Made by a program: the position numbers and the translations under genes
Shown: positions 1 to 9,005 of the stretch, in pieces
How the letters are laid out: each line of letters begins with the position of its first letter
Numbering within the stretch: position 1 is the first letter of the stretch
Notes under the pieces: model-generated
Seen by the model: only the letters and a program-made list of their open reading frames with translations
What the model was told of the DNA's origin: nothing
The model's database searches: none
From: Pseudomonadota bacterium
GTDB lineage: Bacteria > Pseudomonadota > Gammaproteobacteria > Burkholderiales > Burkholderiaceae_F
Reading direction: 5' to 3'
Assembly (NCBI GenBank): GCA_023443095.1
Contig: JAEZVV010000048.1
Coordinates: 1-36,200 of the forward strand
DNA length: 36,200 nt

Positions 1-7
1 GGGCAGC

Positions 8-80
8 CCGCAGGGCCGACCGACAGGGGCCGTCGGGAGTCCAGAGGGCCGGACGGGACCGGCCCTCTGGGGCCCTGCGG
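8..80. repeat. Three-stem inverted repeat downstream of uvrA
   Basis: Three perfect nested inverted repeats can be drawn. The outer stem pairs 8-17 with 71-80 (10 bp). The first inner stem pairs 20-24 with 32-36 (5 bp, 7-base loop). The second inner stem pairs 41-52 with 59-70 (12 bp, 6-base loop). Together they form a three-way junction. It begins about 60 bases beyond the uvrA stop, so it may be the 3' end structure of the uvrA transcript. No T-run follows on either strand, so it is not a classical intrinsic terminator. It could also belong to a gene left of the window or be a REP-like element. Confidence 0.6.
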
Positions 81-141
81 CGGCCTGAGCCGCTCGGCGT
101 TCGCGCAGCGAATCAGCCCACCGCGCAGCGGCGCGAAGCAG

Positions 142-2973
<2,832 letters not shown>

Positions 2974-3006
2974 CGAAGGGCCGCCAGGGTCTAAGGGCAA
3001 CTTGCT

Positions 3007-3054
3007 ACTATAACGAGCAAGCTCGTCCCGCCTGGTTGCACCGTTCGTTGCAAC
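3007..3054. promoter_or_regulatory. Divergent promoter region with two dyads, uvrA/MFS
   Basis: The gap between uvrA and the MFS gene holds two inverted repeats: ACGAGC-AA-GCTCGT at 3013-3026 and GTTGCA-N8-TGCAAC at 3035-3054. On the minus strand a TATAGT hexamer (3012-3007) could be the uvrA -10 element, which would place the first dyad just upstream of it. A convincing -35 box is not visible. The 8-base spacer of the second dyad matches LexA-site geometry, but the half-sites are not CTGT/ACAG. The binding protein is unknown. Confidence 0.35.
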
Positions 3055-3146
3055 TCTCCTGCTTCCCCGTTCCCCCCTCGTGGCGCCGCCTCGTGCCCCA
3101 GGCTTAGAACGTGGGAGGCGGCGGGATAGTCCCATCCGGAATGTCG

Positions 3147-4358
3147 ATGAATAAAGCTTCTACCACCCGCATGACCCGCCTCGAGATCCGCGCCAGCGCT
3201 TCGCTGGCCTCGATCTTCGCGCTGCGCATGCTGGGCCTGTTCCTGATCCTGCCGGTTTTCGCCGTCTATGCCCGCACCCTGCCCGGCGGCGACAACGCTG
3301 CCCTGGTCGGTCTGGCGCTGGGCATCTACGGCCTGACCCAGGGCTGTCTGCAGATTCCTTTCGGCGTCGCCAGCGACCGCTGGGGCCGCAAGCCGGTGAT
3401 GATCGCCGGCCTCTTGCTGTTTGCCGCCGGAAGCCTGATCGCCGCGCTGGGGCAGGACATCTGGACCGTCATGATCGGCCGCGCCATCCAGGGCGCGGGC
3501 GCGATTTCCGCGGCGATCACCGCGCTGATCGCCGATTCCACCCGCGAGGAACACCGCACCAAGGCGATGGCCATGGTGGGCGCCTCGATCGGGCTGACCT
3601 TCGCGGTATCCCTGGTGGCCGCGCCGCCCCTGACCGGGGCGATCGGCGTCAACGGCCTGTTCTGGCTGACCGGCATCCTCGCCCTGGCCGCGATTGCGGT
3701 GGTGAAGTGGGTGGTGCCCGACGCTCCCGAAACCTCGCACGCCGACGCCAACCCGGCGCACTGGACGGTGGTGGCGCGCGACCCGCAGCTGCTGCGGCTG
3801 AACTTCGGCATTTTTGCCCTGCACGCGGTGCAGATGGCCTTGTTCGTCGAACTGCCCCTGCTGATGATCGAACGCGGCCTGCCGCTCTCGCAGCACTGGC
3901 ATATCTACCTGCCGGTGGTGCTGGTGAGCTTCGCCCTGATGATGCCGCCCATCATGCGGGCCGAACGCGCCGGTCGCATGCGCACCCTGTTTTTGGGAGC
4001 GATCGGCCTGCTGCTCGTGGTTTTCCTGGGGCTGTGGGGCTACTCCGATTCGCTTGGCTGGATCGCGGCTTGGCTGCTGCTTTTCTTCGTCGGCTTCAAC
4101 ATTCTGGAAGCGAGCCTGCCCTCGCTGATTTCCCGCGTCGCTCCGCCGGCGAGCAAGGGCTTGGCGCTCGGCATCTACAATACGACCCAGGCCATCGGCT
4201 TGTTTGTGGGCGGGGCCGCTGGCGGCTGGCTCGCCAAGCAATACGGCGCCTCGGGCATATTCTCTTTCTCCGCAGTGGCAATGCTGGTCTGGCTGTTCGT
4301 GGCGGCCGGCATGCGCGAACTGCCCAAACGCAAGGCCGGCGAACCCGTCGCCGCCTGA
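3147..4358 (+). CDS. MFS transporter next to ssb
   Basis: This is a 12-helix major facilitator superfamily permease of about 403 residues, an inner-membrane secondary transporter of unknown substrate. The loop motif DRWGRKPVM between helices 2 and 3 is the classical MFS signature, and the rest is an almost unbroken series of hydrophobic segments. The MFS-ssb pair opposite uvrA is conserved in betaproteobacteria, where such genes are usually annotated as drug-efflux-like; this sequence gives no evidence for a substrate. The start is uncertain. ATG 3147 has GGA six bases upstream; ATG 3141 is in frame two codons earlier, and a GTG at 3111 would add a non-conserved leader. ssb follows after 19 bases, so the two may be co-transcribed. 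Confidence 0.9.
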   Translation: MNKASTTRMTRLEIRASASLASIFALRMLGLFLILPVFAVYARTLPGGDNAALVGLALGIYGLTQGCLQIPFGVASDRWGRKPVMIAGLLLFAAGSLIAALGQDIWTVMIGRAIQGAGAISAAITALIADSTREEHRTKAMAMVGASIGLTFAVSLVAAPPLTGAIGVNGLFWLTGILALAAIAVVKWVVPDAPETSHADANPAHWTVVARDPQLLRLNFGIFALHAVQMALFVELPLLMIERGLPLSQHWHIYLPVVLVSFALMMPPIMRAERAGRMRTLFLGAIGLLLVVFLGLWGYSDSLGWIAAWLLLFFVGFNILEASLPSLISRVAPPASKGLALGIYNTTQAIGLFVGGAAGGWLAKQYGASGIFSFSAVAMLVWLFVAAGMRELPKRKAGEPVAA

Positions 4359-4377
4359 TCAGACAAAGGACAGGAAC

Positions 4378-4857
4378 ATGGCATCCGTCAACAAGGTCAT
4401 CGTTCTCGGCAACCTCGGCCGTGACCCTGAAACCCGCTACACCGCCGACGGCGCAGCGATCACCAACATCACCGTCGCCACCTCGCGCCGCTACAAGGAT
4501 TCGTCCGGCCAGCAGCAGGAAGAGACCGAATGGCACCGCATCGTTTTCTTCGGCCGTCAGGCCGAGATCGCTGCGGAATACCTGCGCAAGGGCCGCCCGG
4601 TCTATGTCGAGGGCCGGCTGAAGACCCGCAAGTGGCAGGACAAGGACACCGGCGCCGACCGTTATTCGACCGAAATCGTGGCCGAAACCATGCAGCTGCT
4701 CGGCGGCCGTGAAGGCGCCGGCGGCGGTGGCGGTTCCGACTTCGAGACCGCCGAGCCCGCGCCCCGCGCTCCGCGCGCCGCCGCGCCCCAGCGCTCGGCC
4801 GCTCCCAGCCGCCCGGCGACCAACATCGCCGACATGGACGACGACATTCCGTTCTGA
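4378..4857 (+). CDS. ssb: Single-stranded DNA-binding protein
   Basis: SSB coats single-stranded DNA during replication, recombination and repair and recruits partner proteins through its C-terminal tip. The 159-residue product starts MASVNKVIVLGNLGRDPETR, the standard SSB OB-fold opening. It continues through TEWHRIVFFG and YVEGRLKTRKW, then a Gly/Ala/Pro-rich linker from about residue 117, and ends in the acidic tip DMDDDIPF. An AGGAAC Shine-Dalgarno lies just before the ATG. A strong terminator follows at 4881. Its position opposite uvrA is the usual arrangement. Confidence 0.98.
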   Translation: MASVNKVIVLGNLGRDPETRYTADGAAITNITVATSRRYKDSSGQQQEETEWHRIVFFGRQAEIAAEYLRKGRPVYVEGRLKTRKWQDKDTGADRYSTEIVAETMQLLGGREGAGGGGGSDFETAEPAPRAPRAAAPQRSAAPSRPATNIADMDDDIPF

Positions 4858-4880
4858 TCCCTGCCGGGACCGGATCGTCA

Positions 4881-4905
4881 AGGGCGCTGCGGCGCCCTTT
4901 CTTTC
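4881..4905 (+). terminator. Intrinsic terminator after ssb
   Basis: A 7-bp GC stem (4881-4887 with 4892-4898) has a TGCG loop and is followed by a T-rich tract (TTCTTTC). It sits 23 bases after the ssb stop. Confidence 0.85.
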
Positions 4906-5013
4906 GTCTATCGCCGAGCTGGCGGCAGCCGGGTCTTCCGGTGGGAGCGCGTGTCCTGGCGCTTGTGGCAATGTGGCGCCTGTCCGCCTATGGCTCGATC
5001 GAGCGTAATCCTC

Positions 5014-5457
5014 ATGAAGCGTCGCCCCGCGTATGTGTTTTTTCTGGCTGGCTGCCTGCTGCTGCTGGTCCTTCTGCCGCTGACCGGCTGGCTGGCGTCG
5101 GTCGCGCCGCCGGCCTGGTTGAACGAGATGTCGCGCCAGTCCCCGCAGCTGGCCGAGTTCATCTGGGCGCTGCTGAGCAGTGCCGTGCCGCTGCTGCTGG
5201 CGAGCCTGGTCTTCGGTGCCCTGGTGTTCCGGCTCACGGGAGAGAGCAGCCAGCGTGCCGCGCTCTGGTGCAGCGCCGGCTTACTGTTGCCGCTATGCCT
5301 GGTGCAGTTCGCCCTGATGCTCTTGCACGGGGCCTCTCTGGCGGCGTTGGGCCAGCTCCTGCTGGCGCCGGCGTATTGGCTGGCCCTGGCCGCGCCCGCG
5401 CTCGGACTGTGGCTGGCAGCGGCGCAGGCGAGCCGCCGAGCGCGGCAGCCGGGCTGA
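5014..5457 (+). CDS. Small hypothetical membrane protein
   Basis: I do not recognise this 147-residue protein. It begins MKRRPAYVFFLAG, a positively charged N-terminus leading into a first hydrophobic segment. Three further hydrophobic stretches follow at about residues 48-70, 82-104 and 110-132, giving about four membrane helices. No catalytic motif is visible. An in-frame ATG at 4990 would add eight residues; 5014 is preferred because the Lys/Arg-rich start precedes the first helix. It lies alone between the ssb terminator and a convergent hydrolase gene. The long hydrophobic frame supports a real gene, but no function can be assigned. Confidence 0.65.
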   Translation: MKRRPAYVFFLAGCLLLLVLLPLTGWLASVAPPAWLNEMSRQSPQLAEFIWALLSSAVPLLLASLVFGALVFRLTGESSQRAALWCSAGLLLPLCLVQFALMLLHGASLAALGQLLLAPAYWLALAAPALGLWLAAAQASRRARQPG

Positions 5458-5473
5458 ACCTAGGTCCGGCCGG

Positions 5474-5493
5474 AGCGGCATGCCCTGGCCGCT
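5474..5493. terminator. Possible weak hairpin between convergent genes
   Basis: AGCGGC (5474-5479) pairs with GCCGCT (5488-5493) around an 8-base loop in the 44-base gap between convergent genes. No T-run follows in either direction, so a role in termination is tentative. Confidence 0.25.
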
Positions 5494-5501
5494 GAGTCCC
5501 T

Positions 5502-6302
5502 TCAGGCGAGCTCAAGCACCTCGAGCATCGGCTCCCAGCGTTCGGTCGCGATTTTCCTGAAGCCGGCGGGTTTGGGATGAAGCTCGTTGGCCCAGTCGGC
5601 CTCGGCCAGCGTGTTGCGGCTGTCGACCAGGAACACCCGCGCGGGGTCGATCTCTTCGAGTCCCTGGAGCTCGGCCGTGACGCGGTCGATCAGGAATTTC
5701 ATGCAATCGTGCTGCAGCTCGGCCGGCACCCGGGCGTCATCGAGCGCGGGCTTGAGCCAGGCGCCGCGGTTGCCGAACACCCCCTTGCCCGAAGGCCAAG
5801 CGTAGTCGTAGTTGTGCAGGACGATGCGCGAGCGCGCCGGGGTCGAGGCAAACAGCAGGCCGATCAGCGCGCGATAGCTGTCGCTCGTCTTGCGCATCAG
5901 CCAGTCGAGGCTGCCGTCGGCCTCGCCCGGGCGGAAGCAGTCGGCCGCCCGGCGAGCGTCCGAGCAGTCGTCCCGCAGCAGGGGACGCAGGTCGTTGAAG
6001 CCGGCGAAGTCGTTGCCGCCGCCGCTGATCAACACCGCCGACAGCCCGCCGCCGTGCAGCCTCAGGGAGGACTTCACCGCCTTGCTGTATTTGCCATACA
6101 CGTAGTCGAAGACTTCGGCGCCGTTGTTGCCGAGCGCCAGCACAAAGTGCTCGCGCCGGGCGAACAAGGGCCCGAGCGGATTGAGCAGCGAGCCGCCCGG
6201 GAAGGGATACCAGAACCACGAGTCACCGATCGCGAGGATCGAAGGGAAGTGACCGTCGGCCTGCATCGAGTTCCAGTCCCAATACACGTTGTCGACATTC
6301 AT
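5502..6302 (-). CDS. SGNH/GDSL-family hydrolase
   Basis: This 266-residue protein is an SGNH/GDSL-type esterase or lipase-like hydrolase. The nucleophile block is AIGDSWFWYP with Ser28, the block III motif is SGGGNDF with Asn97, and the block V histidine is His242 in DWANELHPKPAGF. The residue three before that histidine is Asn239 rather than the common Asp; Asp236 lies nearby and could serve instead. No signal peptide is evident, so it is probably cytoplasmic. ATG 6302 has GGAGCG upstream. It begins 16 bases after the stop of the lipoprotein gene on the same strand, suggesting an operon. The substrate is unknown; SGNH enzymes act on acyl and other esters. Confidence 0.85.
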   Translation of the reverse strand: MNVDNVYWDWNSMQADGHFPSILAIGDSWFWYPFPGGSLLNPLGPLFARREHFVLALGNNGAEVFDYVYGKYSKAVKSSLRLHGGGLSAVLISGGGNDFAGFNDLRPLLRDDCSDARRAADCFRPGEADGSLDWLMRKTSDSYRALIGLLFASTPARSRIVLHNYDYAWPSGKGVFGNRGAWLKPALDDARVPAELQHDCMKFLIDRVTAELQGLEEIDPARVFLVDSRNTLAEADWANELHPKPAGFRKIATERWEPMLEVLELA

Positions 6303-6318
6303 GGCCGCGCTCCGTGCT

Positions 6319-6795
6319 TCAGCTAGGTTCCGGCAAAACCGAAGAATGATGGCTGGTGATCAGCCAGCGCTTGCCGTCCCAGCGGTAGGTGTAGGTGTAG
6401 CGGGCGCGGACCGTCTCTCCGGTCGCCCCCATGGTGAAGGTGTAGAGACCGGCGTCGATCGCGGTGTTGCAGCCGATCTCAATCATCCGCAGGTCGATCT
6501 TCCCGCTCGGCTTGTTCTTGAGGAAATGCTCGAAGTAGTCGTTTTTTTCGGCCGGGGTGAGCCGTGGCGTGTTCGACACCGTGGCGAGCAGGATCGAGCG
6601 TTCGGCGTAGTTGGCTACCACCTGCTGCGGGTCGCCGGTCTGCAGCGAGTTGTTCCAGCGGTCGAAAAGCGCGGCGACCTCCTGCTCGCTGGTGGGCTTG
6701 CAGTCCTGGGACGAGGCGGAGTCGGTGGTGGGAGCCGATGCACAGCCGGCCAGGCCGGCTGCCAAGGCGGAGAAAGCCAGCAGAGCGAGTCTCAT
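6319..6795 (-). CDS. SnoaL-like lipoprotein (SgcJ/EcaC or CaMKII-association type)
   Basis: The 158-residue product has a lipoprotein signal peptide with lipobox LAGC and Cys18 as the probable lipidation site. The mature part resembles SnoaL/NTF2-like domains of the SgcJ/EcaC and CaMKII-association type. Visible hallmarks are the early segment EVAALFDRWNNSLQTGDPQQV, the middle segment ending in TPAEKNDYFEHFL, and the end segment RYTYTYRWDGKRWLITSHHSS, which forms the last strands of the fold. Such domains often bind small ligands or assemble as dimers; no enzymatic role is proven for this type. It lies upstream of the GDSL hydrolase on the same strand. An AGGGA Shine-Dalgarno precedes ATG 6795. 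Confidence 0.75.
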   Translation of the reverse strand: MRLALLAFSALAAGLAGCASAPTTDSASSQDCKPTSEQEVAALFDRWNNSLQTGDPQQVVANYAERSILLATVSNTPRLTPAEKNDYFEHFLKNKPSGKIDLRMIEIGCNTAIDAGLYTFTMGATGETVRARYTYTYRWDGKRWLITSHHSSVLPEPS

Positions 6796-6819
6796 GCGAT
6801 TCCCTTTCCGAAGGCAGGG

Positions 6820-6861
6820 CCGGAGCGCGGGGTTCGAGCCCTGCGCGCGGGCCCGCTCCGG
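6820..6861. repeat. Nested hairpin upstream of the SnoaL-like lipoprotein
   Basis: CCGGAGCG (6820-6827) pairs with CGCTCCGG (6854-6861), enclosing a smaller GGG/CCC hairpin. It lies between the end of cueR and the lipoprotein start, about 25 bases ahead of the latter. It may end the cueR transcript or structure the lipoprotein leader. Confidence 0.4.
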
Positions 6862-6936
6862 ATCTTGGGGCGAAACCGAACGCTCGCCAACGGTTGGGCC
6901 GCGAGCTGGCTGCCCTCTTCGGTGGTTGCCGCGGGC

Positions 6937-7395
6937 TCAGTTTGCTGGTTCGGGGTGGTGCGGGCAGGTCGCGCCGGCGGCGGGCCGGGCCAGGTCGTCG
7001 AGGATGGGGCACTCCGAGCGTTCGTCGCCATGGCATTCGCGCGCCAGGGCTTCGAGCGCCCGCTTCATGGCGGCGAGTTCCTGCATGCGCCGGTCGAGAT
7101 CGGCGATATGGCTCTGCGCGATCCGCTTGACCTGGGCGCTGGTACGGCGGCGGTTCTGCCACAGCTTCACCAGGTCGCCGATCTCGGCCATGCTGAAGCC
7201 GAGATCGCGCGCGCGCCGGATGAAGCTCAGGGGGTTGATGTCGGCTTCGCTGTAGACCCGGTAGCCGTTGCTGCTCCGCGCCACCGCGGGCAGGAGTCCG
7301 AGCGATTCGTAGTGCCGGATCATCTTGGCCGTGGCGCCCGAGTGTTCGGCGGCTTGGCCGATGTTGAAACGGGTGGGTTCGGACGAGGGGTTCAC
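6937..7395 (-). CDS. cueR: MerR-family copper-responsive regulator (CueR type)
   Basis: This is a 152-residue MerR-family activator. The helix-turn-helix and wing occupy about residues 9-75 (FNIGQAAEHSGATAKMIRHY), followed by a long dimerisation helix. The metal loop CHGDERSECPI carries Cys121 and Cys129 with the seven-residue spacing of CueR, and Ser86 sits 35 residues before the first Cys, as Ser77 does in E. coli CueR. This points to Cu(I), Ag(I) or Au(I) sensing rather than zinc or mercury. The start is a GTG with a strong GGAGG upstream. CueR distorts promoters with long spacers; I found no clear CueR operator in this window, although a copper efflux operon starts about 10 kb away. It is transcribed in line with the preceding LysR gene. 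Confidence 0.88.
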   Translation of the reverse strand: MNPSSEPTRFNIGQAAEHSGATAKMIRHYESLGLLPAVARSSNGYRVYSEADINPLSFIRRARDLGFSMAEIGDLVKLWQNRRRTSAQVKRIAQSHIADLDRRMQELAAMKRALEALARECHGDERSECPILDDLARPAAGATCPHHPEPAN

Positions 7396-7459
7396 CTGGG
7401 CCTCCGGCTGGCGATGGTCGATCAGCGAAGCGTACCGCCGTGGCCCCCGAGTGGATGGC

Positions 7460-8434
7460 TCAGGGAGCGGGAGGCCATGCGCCGTGGCGGCCGTTCGGGG
7501 GCGCGACAGAGTATGTCGCCGCCGCGGGGGCGAGGTCGCGCTGCCAGCATTCGACGATCCACTGTTTGAGTTGGCCCACGCGGCGGGGCTGGAAGCGCGA
7601 GGCCGGGCTCATCATGCGGAAATGCAGGCGCGGCGCCTGGTACGCAGGCAACACCTGCTGCAGACGGCCGGCGCTGAGGTCGCGTTGACAGGCATAACTC
7701 GGCAGGCCGATCGCGATCCCCAAGCCCTGCAGGGTGGCGCTGCGCAGGGCGGCAATGCTGTTGAACGAAAAGCGGCGCGCGCCACCGAAGGGTCGCGTTT
7801 CGCCGCTGGATAACTGGACCAGGCGCAAGGGAAAAATCCACGAGGTGCTGGCCAGCAGGGTGTGCTGGTCCAGGTCGTCACAGCGATGGACCGGCGGATG
7901 GCGAGCCAGATAAGCCGGAGCGGCGCAGATCAGCGAGGGGATCTCGCCCAGGCTCTGGTATTCGACATGGCGGTTCTGATCGAGGTCGGCCCAGATCGCG
8001 AGGTCGCATTTCTCCCGGATCACATTGCCCGGCGCTTCGTTCAGCGACAGATCGAAGTCGACCGCCGGGTGGCGGCGCTGGAACTCGCCCAGCCAGGCGA
8101 TCAGCGCATCACCCAGGCCAACGACGGCGCTGACGCGGATCAGCCCTTCAAGCGCGCTCGACTGGGCCCGCATTTCGCGGATCGCTGAGCGGAAGTCCTG
8201 AAGAATGGGTTGCAGCGCCGCATAAGCGCGCACACCGTCCTCGGTCAGGCTGCAGCTGCGCGGGCCGCGCACCAGCAGCCTGACCTGCAGTTCGCTTTCG
8301 AGTCCATCGATCCGGCGGCTGATCGACGAGGGCTCGACCGCCAGGTCGAGCGCGGCCTTGCTCATGCTGCCGAGCGCGGCCACGCGGGCGAAAGCCCGCC
8401 ACGACTCGAAATCCTCGGATTTGTCTTTCTGCAC
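7460..8434 (-). CDS. LysR-family regulator, divergent from the split flavocytochrome genes
   Basis: The 324-residue LysR-type regulator has an N-terminal winged helix-turn-helix (about residues 8-67, including GSMSKAALDLAVEPSSISRR) and a C-terminal substrate-binding fold from about residue 95. The C-terminal 25 residues are Ala/Pro-rich and not typical of the family. The start is a GTG at 8434. It is divergent from a tetraheme cytochrome and a periplasmic FAD protein, with 204 bases between the start codons. LysR proteins usually control the divergent gene in response to its substrate or product, so it is the likely regulator of that redox module. The effector is unknown. Confidence 0.9.
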   Translation of the reverse strand: MQKDKSEDFESWRAFARVAALGSMSKAALDLAVEPSSISRRIDGLESELQVRLLVRGPRSCSLTEDGVRAYAALQPILQDFRSAIREMRAQSSALEGLIRVSAVVGLGDALIAWLGEFQRRHPAVDFDLSLNEAPGNVIREKCDLAIWADLDQNRHVEYQSLGEIPSLICAAPAYLARHPPVHRCDDLDQHTLLASTSWIFPLRLVQLSSGETRPFGGARRFSFNSIAALRSATLQGLGIAIGLPSYACQRDLSAGRLQQVLPAYQAPRLHFRMMSPASRFQPRRVGQLKQWIVECWQRDLAPAAATYSVAPPNGRHGAWPPAP

Positions 8435-8463
8435 GGATCGGACCTGGCGGATTTAATGCGGAG

Positions 8464-8474
8464 GGATCGAATCC
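8464..8474. promoter_or_regulatory. Short dyad near the LysR start
   Basis: GGAT-CGA-ATCC is a short palindrome 30 bases upstream of the LysR GTG, where autoregulatory LysR sites commonly lie. It is too short to assign firmly. Confidence 0.25.
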
Positions 8475-8503
8475 TGATTTTCTGGGGGAGTCGGATTTTG
8501 TTT

Positions 8504-8517
8504 TTGACGGGGGTCAA
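8504..8517. promoter_or_regulatory. FNR/ANR-type operator candidate
   Basis: TTGAC-GGGG-GTCAA is a perfect 5-4-5 dyad, with the same half-site length and spacing as FNR/ANR/DNR boxes (TTGAT-N4-ATCAA; TTGAC is an accepted half-site in ANR/DNR-type sites). It is centred at 8510.5, 128 bases upstream of the cytochrome ATG and 76 bases upstream of the LysR start. It would suit oxygen- or nitric-oxide-controlled expression of a periplasmic respiratory module. A matching -10 box is not obvious. Confidence 0.5.
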
Positions 8518-8518
8518 T

Positions 8519-8574
8519 CCGGTTTGTGGCGTAAACCGGTCGACCGTTGCCGTGGCGGCAAACCCGGTTTGCCG
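8519..8574. promoter_or_regulatory. Two large dyads in the LysR/cytochrome intergenic region
   Basis: CCGGTTT (8519-8525) pairs with AAACCGG (8533-8539) across 7 bases. CGGCAAACC (8556-8564) pairs with GGTTTGCCG (8566-8574) across a single base. Both dyads contain an AAACC/GGTTT core, so the same regulator may bind both; the divergent LysR protein is the natural candidate. The second could also form a hairpin in the cytochrome leader. Confidence 0.45.
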
Positions 8575-8638
8575 GGATCGTCTTGCTGTCCGGAATGCCA
8601 TTTGCCGATACTGATTGAAACAATTATCAGGAGCGACA

Positions 8639-8989
8639 ATGAGGCGCTGGATTCACGGTTTTCTTTGGGTCCCGATTTTCTGGCTTGGGGCGAGCGCAGC
8701 GCTGGCGCAGGCGCCGCTCGCAGAACGCCATGCTGGTCGCGGAATTCCCTGCCAGGGCTGCCATTCAATCGCGGCGCCGACGGCCGGCGCCGAGGTGGCA
8801 ACCGCTACCTGCCAAACCTGTCACGGAGATTATCTTTCGCTCCGGCAGCGCACTGTGCGTTACGGCAAAGACAACCCCCACGGAAATCATCTGGGCGAAG
8901 TCGACTGCACGGTTTGCCATCGCGGTCATTCGCGCTCGGATTCCTACTGCAAGTCCTGCCACCAGGATTTGACCCATGCCATGGAATAA
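8639..8989 (+). CDS. Periplasmic tetraheme cytochrome c
   Basis: The 116-residue protein has a Sec signal peptide ending near ALAQA and four haem c motifs: CQGCH (38-42), CQTCH (58-62), CTVCH (90-94) and CKSCH (104-108). Extra histidines (such as H81, H84 and H97) could be distal ligands. It matches the small tetraheme domain at the N-terminus of Shewanella-type flavocytochrome c, and resembles the haem domain of the fused protein encoded at 31232-33079. ATG 8639 has AGGAG upstream; a TTG at 8615 is in frame but poorer. The FAD protein gene starts 16 bases after the stop. The cytochrome probably passes electrons between a membrane quinol dehydrogenase and that flavoprotein in the periplasm. 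Confidence 0.92.
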   Translation: MRRWIHGFLWVPIFWLGASAALAQAPLAERHAGRGIPCQGCHSIAAPTAGAEVATATCQTCHGDYLSLRQRTVRYGKDNPHGNHLGEVDCTVCHRGHSRSDSYCKSCHQDLTHAME

Positions 8990-9005
8990 CCCAGTGGAGA
9001 AAACG

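Noticed and set aside
6829..6841. GGGGTTCGAGCCC, resembling a tRNA T-arm
   Set aside because: No acceptor, D-arm or anticodon arm can be drawn around it; it is part of a nested hairpin in a leader region.
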